Shown in pieces: positions 1 through 7,566 of a stretch of 16,652 nt of DNA. This DNA comes from Actinobacteria bacterium 21-64-8. GTDB taxonomy: Bacteria; Actinomycetota; Acidimicrobiia; Acidimicrobiales; RAAP-2. Both the position numbers and the translations under genes were made by a program. The stretch spans positions 1 through 16,652 of the forward strand of contig NCBD01000016.1 of assembly GCA_002255315.1 (NCBI GenBank), given 5' to 3'. Position 1 is the first letter of the stretch. Each line of letters opens with the position of its first letter. Below the pieces are notes generated by a model. That model worked only from the letters and a program-made list of their open reading frames with translations. It searched no databases and was not told the DNA's origin.

Positions 1-963
1 GACCTCGAATCGCTCGGTGGCGAGGGTGAACAGACGGCACTCGCGCTCGTGGAGCGCGAAGACGAAATTCTTAGTCGACTCACCGAGATGAATGCGTCGC
101 CCTTAAGTGCACTGAACTCATTGCGCGACATGGCTAACGCCTTCGAAGTTGATCGCGCGCACGAATCGCAGCCGCTCATGCCGCTCGCCACGATTTCGGT
201 CACGGAAGATATGGCGACCGCCATGCGACTGCACGCGTTGGGGTGGAAGAGCGTGTACCACGATCATCTCCTGGCCCACGGCATGGCTCCCGAAGATCTG
301 GGCTCATCGCTGCAACAACGCTTGCGCTGGGCCCAGGGCACGCTCCAAGTCATGTTGCGCGAGAACCCACTTGTTAAACGTGGGTTGAGCGCAGCGCAGC
401 GCCTGATGTATTTCGCGACGATGTGGAACTATTTGTCGGGCTTCGCCAACCTCGTTTTCGTCGCGGCGCCCGTCGCGTACCTGGTTTTCAATGAGCGCCC
501 GGTACACGCGTACTCGACCGTGTTTTTATGGCACCTCTTGCCCTACATCATTTGTAATCAGGCAATGTTCATGGTCATTAGTTGGCGGAGGGGAAAGAAA
601 AATAACATTCCCACCTGGCGGGGCCAGCAGTACAGCTTCGCGCTCTTTCCTCTGTGGATTCGAGCCACCGTCACGACCTTCGCGAACGTCTACTTCGGGC
701 GACCGCTCGGCTTCGTCGTGACACCCAAGACTCGCGAAGAGACCTCGACTGCCAAAATGCTCAAATTGGTGTGGCCACAGATCGCCACGATGGCCATCTT
801 GCTAATCTCGACCGTCATCGGACTGGTCAAACTTTATTTAGGCACCGCGCCCAGTATCGAAGGAACGTGGCTCAATGTAGTATGGGTTGCGATTGACGTT
901 CTCTGGATGAGCGTCGTGTTTCGCGCCGCTAGTTACCGAGGATACGAGGCCCACAAGTCATGA
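1..963 (+). CDS. Cellulose-synthase-like family 2 glycosyltransferase, 3' part
   Basis: Processive membrane glycosyltransferase of the BcsA/GT2 type, expected to polymerise sugar from a nucleotide-sugar and pass the chain across the inner membrane. The frame is open from base 1, so the N-terminus and first catalytic aspartates lie upstream of the window. Visible motifs are the catalytic-base TED at 202-210 and QxxRW (QRLRW) at 316-330, which marks processive beta-glycan synthases. Several hydrophobic segments follow from about 400 to 940, as in the family's C-terminal membrane domain. Before TED there is a stretch of roughly 55 polar residues (about 30-190) that I do not recognise as standard; it may be a lineage insertion. 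No PilZ domain is visible in the part present. The stop overlaps the next start by 4 nt (ATGA, 960-963), implying translational coupling to the STAS gene. The polymer made cannot be deduced. Confidence 0.85.
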   Translation, partial: DLESLGGEGEQTALALVEREDEILSRLTEMNASPLSALNSLRDMANAFEVDRAHESQPLMPLATISVTEDMATAMRLHALGWKSVYHDHLLAHGMAPEDLGSSLQQRLRWAQGTLQVMLRENPLVKRGLSAAQRLMYFATMWNYLSGFANLVFVAAPVAYLVFNERPVHAYSTVFLWHLLPYIICNQAMFMVISWRRGKKNNIPTWRGQQYSFALFPLWIRATVTTFANVYFGRPLGFVVTPKTREETSTAKMLKLVWPQIATMAILLISTVIGLVKLYLGTAPSIEGTWLNVVWVAIDVLWMSVVFRAASYRGYEAHKS

Positions 964-1295
964 CGACTTTTGATCTACAAACCATCAACGCGACCCTCGT
1001 TATTCGTCCCGAGGGTCGCCTTGACCTCGTCGCCGCCCCAGAACTTCGCGAGCTCGTCGCGAAATCAGTCGCCGATGGCATCGTGAAAATTGTGGTTGAC
1101 CTTCACGACGTTGACTTTCTTGACTCGTCGGGTCTGGGCGCGTTGGTCACTGGTCTAAAGACGACGCGTCAAGCCGGCGGTAACTTACGCATCGCGCGCG
1201 CGACTGAACAGACGTTGATCGTGCTCGATCTGACGATGATGCAACAGGTGCTCTTCCCCTACCCGAGCGTTGACGAAGCGATTGGGTCGCCGTGA
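960..1295 (+). CDS. STAS-domain anti-sigma factor antagonist (anti-anti-sigma)
   Basis: A 111-aa single STAS domain of normal SpoIIAA/RsbV length. In this family the protein binds a cognate HATPase anti-sigma factor and is switched off when that partner phosphorylates a serine. The hallmark is DFLDSSGLGAL at residues 52-62; Ser56 or Ser57 is the expected phosphorylation site. The ATG lies inside the stop of the glycosyltransferase (ATGA) and the stop lies inside the next start (GTGA, 1292-1295), so three genes are coupled. The neighbouring HATPase is the obvious partner. Whether the target is a sigma factor or the synthase itself is not shown by sequence. Confidence 0.88.
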   Translation: MTTFDLQTINATLVIRPEGRLDLVAAPELRELVAKSVADGIVKIVVDLHDVDFLDSSGLGALVTGLKTTRQAGGNLRIARATEQTLIVLDLTMMQQVLFPYPSVDEAIGSP

Positions 1296-1708
1296 GTATT
1301 GTCTTGATTCATCTCCACGCCGACTTGACGGGCACTGAGGAGTCGCTCACGTCGATGCACGAACTCTTCGCCAAGCTCTGGGACGGAGCTCCGGAGGTGA
1401 CGACGCGAGATCGCGCGCTCTTTTCCATTGCCGTCGCCGAAATAGCGGCCAACGTTATAGAGCACGGCCGCGAGCGTTACGACGATTGGAAGCTCGACCT
1501 CAAGGCTTGTGACGATCATCTTGAGGCGTCGATTCGCCACCCCGGACCGCTTGTTGCCGGGGCACTCACCAAGTGGACGATGCCCGAAGAGTCAGCCGAA
1601 GGCGGTCGCGGACTCGCGCTCGCGGCGGCGGCGTCGACGCTGCACTACTCGCACTCGACGGACCCCGAAGGCAGTGAGTGGCGTGTCGTGCACGCCCTCG
1701 CCTGCTAA
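1292..1708 (+). CDS. RsbW-like HATPase anti-sigma factor / serine kinase with degenerate G1 box
   Basis: A 138-aa GHKL/HATPase_c_2 domain, the expected kinase and partner of the upstream STAS protein. The N-box is clear (AVAEIAANVIEHG, residues 47-59, with Glu50 and Asn54), and so is the glycine-rich G2 box (EGGRGL, residues 103-108). Where the family usually has DxGxG or DDGPP, this protein reads RHPGPL (82-87), so the adenine-contacting Asp is replaced by His83. ATP binding may therefore be altered or lost, and the protein may act as a binding-only partner. The GTG start overlaps the STAS stop by 4 nt. Its TAA stop overlaps the stop of the convergent phosphofructokinase gene (1705-1708). 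The domain call is confident; kinase activity is doubtful. Confidence 0.8.
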   Translation: MSIVLIHLHADLTGTEESLTSMHELFAKLWDGAPEVTTRDRALFSIAVAEIAANVIEHGRERYDDWKLDLKACDDHLEASIRHPGPLVAGALTKWTMPEESAEGGRGLALAAAASTLHYSHSTDPEGSEWRVVHALAC

Positions 1709-2736
1709 AAGAAAACGGCGCAGAGATCGTAGATTTCGCGTGGCACCTGGCGTTGGCCCACGGCCACGGTGCTGAGTGACGCCAAGACGACGCGGGCGTC
1801 GCGCACCACGGGTATTGTGCCAAACTTTCCCGCGATGAGCGCTTCGTAGGCGCCGGCCGCCACGCGCGTGGACCAGATACGGTCGTAGGCGGTGGGGCTA
1901 CCACTTCGCTGCAGGTGTCCCAGCACTGTCGTGCGAACCTCTAAGTCACCTTCGGCTTCGATCTGTGCGGCGACGAACTGTCCGACCCCGCGCGACGCGA
2001 GGCGAACGCCACCTACACCTTCGCTGGAGAGTGCGCCTGACTCCACACCTCCCAAGGTCTCGAGATTGACGCCTTCGGCGACGACCACGATCGAGTAACC
2101 AAGTCCGGCGCGTCGACGCCGTTTAATGTGCTCGAGTACGTCACTCATCGCCATGGGAAATTCGGGAATCAAGATGAGGTCGGCGCCACCGGCGAGGCCG
2201 CCGAGCGCGGCGACCCACCCCGTCGAGCGACCCATCGTTTCAACCACCATCACTCGGTGGTGTGAAGCGGCCGTCGTGTGGAGCCGATCGAGGGACTCAG
2301 AGACGAAGGAAATCGCCGAGTCAAAGCCAATGCAGAAGTCGGTGCCGGGTAGGTCGTTGTCGAGCGTTTTGGGCACCCCAATGACGGGCGCTCCACGCTC
2401 GGCGAGCCAGTTCGACACCCGTTGCGTGCCGTCGCCGCCGATGGCGATGAGCGCGTCGAGGTGTTCGCCGATCGCGGCGAGCACTTGTTCGCGGCCACCC
2501 TCGGGATGATCGAGATCGAAGCGAGCCGTACCGAGCAGCGTGCCGCCGCGCCCCACGACACCGCGTAGTTGTTCGGGGCGCAGCGCTACACCGGTGAACT
2601 CCTGGGCGAGTCCGGCCCAGCCATTAGTAACCCCAATGATCTCGTGGCCGTCGCGCCACGCCAGTTCACCGATGGCGCGAATAGCCGCGTTCAGCCCAGG
2701 GGCGTCACCGCCCGCCGTCAAAACCCCAATGCGCAT
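1705..2736 (-). CDS. pfkA: 6-phosphofructokinase, mixed G104/K124-type donor site
   Basis: Phosphorylates fructose 6-phosphate to fructose 1,6-bisphosphate in glycolysis; cytosolic. The 343-aa length fits the family. Motifs in order are the N-terminal TAGGDAPGLNA, GGDGT (100-104), PKTLDND (122-128, catalytic Asp126), the substrate-binding METMGRSTGW type (VETMGRSTGW, about 165-174) and GHLQRSGSPTAYDR near the C-terminus. Gly103 together with Lys123 corresponds to G104/K124 in E. coli numbering. That mix is found in actinobacterial enzymes, and both ATP-using and PPi-using members are known, so the phosphoryl donor is not settled. ATG at 2736 is preceded by a good GAGGGAG site. The gene lies 58 nt downstream of the broken permease on the same strand. 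Confidence 0.92.
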   Translation of the reverse strand: MRIGVLTAGGDAPGLNAAIRAIGELAWRDGHEIIGVTNGWAGLAQEFTGVALRPEQLRGVVGRGGTLLGTARFDLDHPEGGREQVLAAIGEHLDALIAIGGDGTQRVSNWLAERGAPVIGVPKTLDNDLPGTDFCIGFDSAISFVSESLDRLHTTAASHHRVMVVETMGRSTGWVAALGGLAGGADLILIPEFPMAMSDVLEHIKRRRRAGLGYSIVVVAEGVNLETLGGVESGALSSEGVGGVRLASRGVGQFVAAQIEAEGDLEVRTTVLGHLQRSGSPTAYDRIWSTRVAAGAYEALIAGKFGTIPVVRDARVVLASLSTVAVGQRQVPREIYDLCAVFF

Positions 2737-2794
2737 TTGACTCCCTCACCAGACCCGCGTTCAGTCTAGGAGTGACGCTCTCGCGAGGCGGGGC

Positions 2795-3574
2795 CTAGTG
2801 ACTCAGCGTCTCTTGGCGAGCGACGACGCCGCGCGAAGTGAGAATCGTCACGAGAAAACTGAGTACCAGCGCGACGAGCACGCCCAAGTTGGCGTAGGCC
2901 CACGCACCAGTTTTGCCCCCGAGTCCAAAAGTCTGGAGGAAATAGCCCTGCCAAGTGAGCCACGAGGCCGCCGAGTTAGTCACGAGCCCCCAGCCAATCA
3001 CGCTGGAGGCGATCGTCGTGATGACGGCGATCCAGCGGACGTCCCCGTAGCGACCACGAAGATCGAAGAGGTCACCCTCGGCGTAATTCGACGAACGAAG
3101 GAGGAGGTCTCCCAGGAAGACGCCGCACCATGCGGCGATCAGCACGCCGACGGTAATCAAGAAGCCCTCGAATTGATAGAGAAAGTTGCTCGAGATGAAA
3201 ACGATGTAGATCGTGCCTATCAGCATGATGACGCCGTCAACGCCCGCCGCGAGGTAACGAGGAATCTTGATACCCGCAGACAAGAGCGACAGTCCCGACG
3301 AGTAGATATCGAGGACGGCACCCCCGACAATGCCGAGAATCGCGACAATCGCAAACGGTACGAGGAACCACGTTGGCAGCAACGTGGTTAGTGCTCCGAC
3401 GGGGTCATTGCCAATGGCACTTGACAGCGTTTTCGACGAACCCGCGAGTAGCAGTCCAAAAAATAGTAAGACGAGCGGCGCGATTGACGAGCCCAGCGTC
3501 GTCCACCACACGACGCCCTTGGTCGAGGCCGACCGGGGTAGATAGCGCGAGTAGTCCGCGGCGACGTTGACCCA
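2795..3574 (-). pseudogene. NCS1 nucleobase permease, C-terminal part (out of frame with N-terminal part)
   Basis: Carries the second half of a nucleobase:cation symporter-1 (purine/cytosine permease). In this frame the sequence opens with WVNVAADYSRYLP (from 3574 downward), a conserved NCS1 segment, and continues through several hydrophobic helices to the stop at 2795. It has no native start. The first internal start is the GTG at 3511, in the middle of the domain. Joined to the N-terminal part, the total would be about 484 residues, close to a full NCS1 transporter. The junction at about 3575 lacks a few residues that normally lie between the two segments. It is either a pseudogene or an assembly error. 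Confidence 0.8.
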
Positions 3575-4250
3575 ACATTACAAAGACCAGCGCGCCGATA
3601 AGTTCTTCGAAGGTGCCGCTCTTTACGCTCGTGACGGCGTGCCAACTGACGTGGTGAAAAGTCAGCGCAATGAAGACGACCGTTAACGCACCCGTGACGA
3701 CCGTGATAACAGCCTGCATCCGCATAATAAGGTCAAAACCCATCACGCCCCCACCAATGATGAGTGCCGCGATGACGATCATGGCTACGACCTTGACGCC
3801 CGTACCACCACCCCAACCGAGCTTGGTGAAGACGGTTGACGTGGCGAGCACCGCGATGACGGTGAGGGCGGTCTCCCAACCCACGCACAGCAGCCACGAA
3901 AAGGCCGACGGCAAGCGATTGCCGCGCACCCCGTAGGCCGCTCGGCTGAGCACCATCGTCGGAGCCGAACCGCGCTTGCCTGCGGTGGCGATGATGCCGC
4001 AAAGAAAGAAACTAAAGACGATGCCGATGAGTCCGACGATCACCGCTTGGGCAAAGGAGATCCCAAAGCCAAGGACGTACGAGCCGTAACTGAGTCCCAG
4101 TACCGATACGTTGGCGCCGAACCAGGGCCAAAAGAGTTCACGCGGTAGGCCCTTACGCTCGTTCTCGACGATGACGTTGATACCATTTTCTTCAATTTTG
4201 AGGGCGCTGGACCCACCGGTGCTGGGTCGTGTTGCGATCTGTTCGCTCAC
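3405..4250 (-). pseudogene. NCS1 nucleobase permease, N-terminal part (frameshifted after about residue 225)
   Basis: N-terminal half of a purine/cytosine-type NCS1 permease, an inner-membrane symporter for nucleobases or related compounds. Family features are LPRELFWPWFGANVS near residue 35, KRGSAPTMVLSRAAYGVRGN around 90-110 (NCS1 signature region) and about six hydrophobic helices. Homology runs to GALVFVM, encoded at 3576-3596. After that the frame reads unrelated basic sequence to a stop at 3405. The expected continuation (WVNVAADYSRYLP) starts 1 nt later in another frame. The start is GTG at 4250, behind a good AGAAGGGGG site. It is divergent from the PfkB kinase gene, with 124 nt between the two chosen starts. 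Confidence 0.82.
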
Positions 4251-4287
4251 GGAACCCCCTTCTGGTTAACGTTCGTGATTGACGTCG

Positions 4288-4293
4288 ATTGTA
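4288..4293 (-). promoter_or_regulatory. Possible -10 box for the permease gene
   Basis: Read on the minus strand this is TACAAT, a near-perfect -10 hexamer 37 nt before the permease GTG at 4250. No convincing -35 is seen 16-18 nt upstream. The 124-nt divergent gap (4251-4374) must contain promoters in both directions; I see no clear -10 for the kinase gene. Confidence 0.3.
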
Positions 4294-4374
4294 GGCAACG
4301 ACTCTCCTGAAGACGGTGTTTTCGGCGTGACCTGCTCGTTAGAAGTTTCACGTACGCACCTAAAGTGGGCCGTG

Positions 4375-5286
4375 ATGGCGCGACTCTTCTGCCTTGACTC
4401 GGTGATGATTGACATCGTGCTGCGCGTCGGGGAGCTTCCGGCGAGGGGGGGCGACGTTCTGGCGAGTGAACAACTCGTCACGACGGGTGGCGGCTTTAAC
4501 GCGATGAGTGCCGCGTCGCGTCAGGGAATGACGACCGTCTACGCGGGTCGTCTTGGCGTCGGGCCCTTCAGCGACCTTGCTCGAAGGTCGCTCGACGCTG
4601 AAGGCATCGCCGCGCCCGTCGAGCCAGATCACGACCGCGATCTCGGTACGTGCGTCGTCCTACTCGAACCAGACGGTGAACGCACCTTCGTGACAACACC
4701 AGGTGCGGAGGCCACTCTTCGTCCGCGACACCTCGATACCTTAGGTATCCGCGACGGTGACGTGTTGTTGGTGTCGGGCTACAACGTGATGTATCCCGAA
4801 CTGGCCGAAATTGTGCTCGGGTGGATCTCGACGCTCGAGGGGGTCGTCGTCGCTTTCGATCCCGCGACGCGCATGATCGACATTCCCGCATCGAACCTCG
4901 CGACGATGCTCGCGCGAGCAGACTGGCTCTTGTGTAATCGAAGTGAGGCCGCACAGCTCACGGGCGTGACATCAGGCATCGCGGCGGCGGTCAAGTTGCG
5001 TGAACAGTTTGGTCAGGGCGTCGTCGTGCGCCAAGGTGGTGAGGGTTGCGTCGTCGCGTCGTCGAGCATCGCGCCCACAGACGTCGCGCCCTTTTTGACA
5101 CACGTCGTTGACCTCAACGGTGCCGGTGACGTGCACAACGGGGTGATGCTCGCCGAGCTGAATCGCGGCGCGGACCCGCTCAGTGCTGCACAACGAGCGA
5201 ACGCTGCGGCCGCGATGGCGGTCGCCACGCTCGGGCCCGCGAGCGGTCCCACTCGTGAAGAACTTGACAACTGGTTGGCTTCTTGA
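4375..5286 (+). CDS. PfkB/ribokinase-family carbohydrate or nucleoside kinase
   Basis: An ATP-dependent kinase of the PfkB fold, phosphorylating a sugar or nucleoside hydroxyl. The 303-aa product has the N-terminal glycine-rich substrate motif (TTGGGFNAMSAASRQG, residues 36-51) and the C-terminal signature DLNGAGDVHNG (246-256), with Asp252 as the expected catalytic base. The family more often has DTxGAGD, so Leu247 is a mild variant. I chose ATG 4375 because similarity starts at MARLFCLDSV; a GTG at 4372 is adjacent, and the frame is open upstream to an ATG at 4279 without family similarity. No strong ribosome binding site precedes any of these. Divergence from a nucleobase permease suggests a nucleoside or ribose substrate, but this is inference. 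It may head an operon with the sulfatase, 48 nt downstream. Confidence 0.85.
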   Translation: MARLFCLDSVMIDIVLRVGELPARGGDVLASEQLVTTGGGFNAMSAASRQGMTTVYAGRLGVGPFSDLARRSLDAEGIAAPVEPDHDRDLGTCVVLLEPDGERTFVTTPGAEATLRPRHLDTLGIRDGDVLLVSGYNVMYPELAEIVLGWISTLEGVVVAFDPATRMIDIPASNLATMLARADWLLCNRSEAAQLTGVTSGIAAAVKLREQFGQGVVVRQGGEGCVVASSSIAPTDVAPFLTHVVDLNGAGDVHNGVMLAELNRGADPLSAAQRANAAAAMAVATLGPASGPTREELDNWLAS

Positions 5287-5334
5287 AGTCGCAGTCGTCG
5301 GTGGTTCTAGCGTGAACCTCAAAAGGAGGAGCGC

Positions 5335-5709
5335 GTGCAGGGATACGAACCATTCGAAGGCGTAATTGGACGCACGCTTGGCGACTCCAGGCCGTGGTGG
5401 CCGACTCCCGCACACCCAGAAAGCGACGCCCCCAACGTCATCGTCATTTTGATTGACGATCTCGGTTTTTCGCACTTCAACTGTTTCGGTTCCGATCTCG
5501 ACACGCCCAACATCGACGCACTCGCGCACGGTGGTCTTCGATTTTCGAACTTTCACGTGACGCCACTGTGCTCACCCACTCGCGCCGCGTTGCTGACGGG
5601 CCGCAATCATCACAGCGTGGGCATGCGAGGGATTTCCAACTGGAGTTCAGGCTTTCCCGCGATGCGAGGGCAAGTGTCGAATCACGCCGCGACCTTGGGT
5701 GAAGCCTAG
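5335..5709 (+). pseudogene. Arylsulfatase, N-terminal part (stop after a small deletion)
   Basis: N-terminal part of a type I sulfatase resembling mycobacterial AtsA/AtsD. Starts at GTG 5335 with an ideal AAGGAGGA site five nt upstream. It carries the metal-binding aspartates in ILIDDLG (Asp41, Asp42) and the formylglycine motif CSPTR (79-83), in which Cys79 is converted to formylglycine by FGE. The frame ends with TAG at 5707-5709 directly after NHAATLGEA. Relatives continue at this point with roughly ten residues and then GKWHL, which here reappears in another frame from 5709. All catalytic motifs survive across the two parts, so the lesion looks recent or artefactual. No signal peptide is seen. 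Confidence 0.82.
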
Positions 5710-7556
5710 GCAAGTGGCACTTAGTGTCCATGGAGCACTCTTCGTCGGCGGGGCCATTTGACCAGTGGCCGCTACAGCGTGGTTTCGATCGTTTCTACGG
5801 TTTTCTCGATGGAGAAACCGATCAGTTTGCGCCCGACCTTGTCTACGACAATCATCGCGTACGTCCACCGCGCACCGCGGCCGAGGGCTACCACGTCAGC
5901 GAAGACTTGGTCGATAAGGCTATTGAGTTCATTCACGAAGCGAAGTCCATTCGCCCCGACCGGCCCTACTTCACGTACCTCGCCTTCGGGGCGACCCACG
6001 CGCCTCACCAGGCGCCCGCCGCGTACTTGGCGAAACATCGGGGCCGCTACGACCAAGGTTGGGACGTGGCGCGCGAGCGATGGTTCGCGCGCCAACGCGC
6101 GATGGGTCTACTGCCTGAATCGACGCAACTCGCACCACGGAATCCTGGCGTGGAAGCGTGGGACTCGCTCTCGGAGAATCAGCGGCTGCTCGCCGCGCGA
6201 CTTCAGGAGGCGTTCGCGGCGTTTCTCGAGCACACCGACGCCCAGATTGGTCGTCTGGTCGAGCACTTGAAGACACTCGGGGAGTGGGACAACACGCTGG
6301 TGTTGTTGATGAGTGATAACGGAGCGAGCCAAGAAGGTGGACCCTTTGGCATTCTGCACGAGATGAAGTACTTCAACTTCATTCTCGAGTCACCAGACGA
6401 CGCGGTGTTACGACTCGACGACATTGGGGGACCCCATAGTCACTCCAACTATCCCTGGGGTTGGGCTCAGGCGGGCAACACTCCCTTTAAGTGGTACAAG
6501 CAGAACACGCACGAAGGTGGTGTGCACGTCCCCCTCATCGCCCACTGGCCCCGAGAGATTACCGACGGGGGTGGACTTCGTTCCCAGTTTCACTACGTCA
6601 CCGACATCGTGCCAACGATTCTCGAAGCCGCACGGGTCACGATGCCCACGGTCTATCGCGGCTTCGACCAAATACCCTTGGCCGGTCACTCGATGACCTA
6701 CGCCTTTGGTGACGCCCACGCGCCGAGCGCTCGCACGTCGCAGTATTTCGAGATGAGTGGACACCGCGCCATGTATCACGAAGGCTTAAAGGCCGTCACA
6801 CGCCACGCGCCGGGGACGAACTTCGACGACGATGACTGGGAACTCTACGACGTCAACGTTGATCCCTCCGAGTGCCATAACCTTGCGACGCAGCGCCCCG
6901 ACGCACTCAAGTACCTGATTGACCTCTGGTGGCGTGACGCGGAGCGATACGGAGTCTTGCCGTTGGACGATCGAAGCATTGAACTCTTCGCGCCTCGCTT
7001 TCGCGATAACTCGCCCCATCCCTTGAGTCGTCACTACGCCTACTTTCCGCCACTCAGTCCCATTCCCCCACAGGCGGCCGCGGGTATTGGGGGGCGAAGT
7101 TGGGACCTGTCGGCGATTGTCGAGCGCTGCGCCGGCCAAGGTGGCGTCATAATGGCCACGGGAAACGAGAACGCTGGTGCGAGTGTGTTCGTCCACGATG
7201 AACACTTGGTCTTTGACTACAACATCTTTGGTGAACACCACGAGCTTGTTTCACGTGAACCGGTACCCGAGGGCCACTGCGTCCTCGGCGTCTCGTTTCG
7301 TCGCGGAGCACAAGACGCCGTCGTCACGCTCACGCTCGACGGTCGTGAAGTGGGCAGTCTGTACCTTCCTTTTTTGATGCGCATTATCTCGTCGACGGGC
7401 ATGAGTATTGGCCGCGATCACGGTTCGCCCGTTTCGACGCGTTACCGCGACGAGTTCGCCTTCGAAGGAGATCTCCGTCGTGTCGATATTCAACTCATCA
7501 CCTCCGGGTCCGATGATGTCACCAGTGCCGCCCGCGAGGGCATGGCCCGTCAATAG
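5709..7556 (+). pseudogene. Arylsulfatase, C-terminal part (main catalytic domain remainder)
   Basis: Continues the sulfatase in a frame shifted relative to the N-terminal part. It begins GKWHL (active-site lysine region), followed by QWPLQRGFDRFYGFLDGETDQ-type sequence, the metal-binding SDNGA motif near 6313-6327, and the C-terminal beta domain found in AtsA-type enzymes. A GTG at 5724 could start translation of about 610 residues, but that protein would lack the formylglycine cysteine, the first metal aspartates and the GKWHL lysine, so it should be inactive. Joined length would be about 740 residues, slightly short of the roughly 790 usual for the mycobacterial enzyme. The stop lies 10 nt before the dehalogenase start. 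Confidence 0.85.
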
Positions 7557-7566
7557 GAGCTCTTCA

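Noticed and set aside
3366..3389. 9-bp inverted repeat AACCACGTT / AACGTGGTT with a 6-nt loop
   Set aside because: It lies inside permease coding sequence encoding TTLLPTWF; no flanking feature or T-run, and a 9-bp dyad can arise by chance.
2798..3391. 197-codon open frame on the plus strand opposite the permease
   Set aside because: Highly charged, no recognisable domain, and lies antisense to clear NCS1 homology; a shadow of codon bias.
5700..5715. Programmed frameshift joining the two sulfatase parts
   Set aside because: No slippery heptamer is visible and about ten conserved residues are missing, which frameshifting cannot restore.
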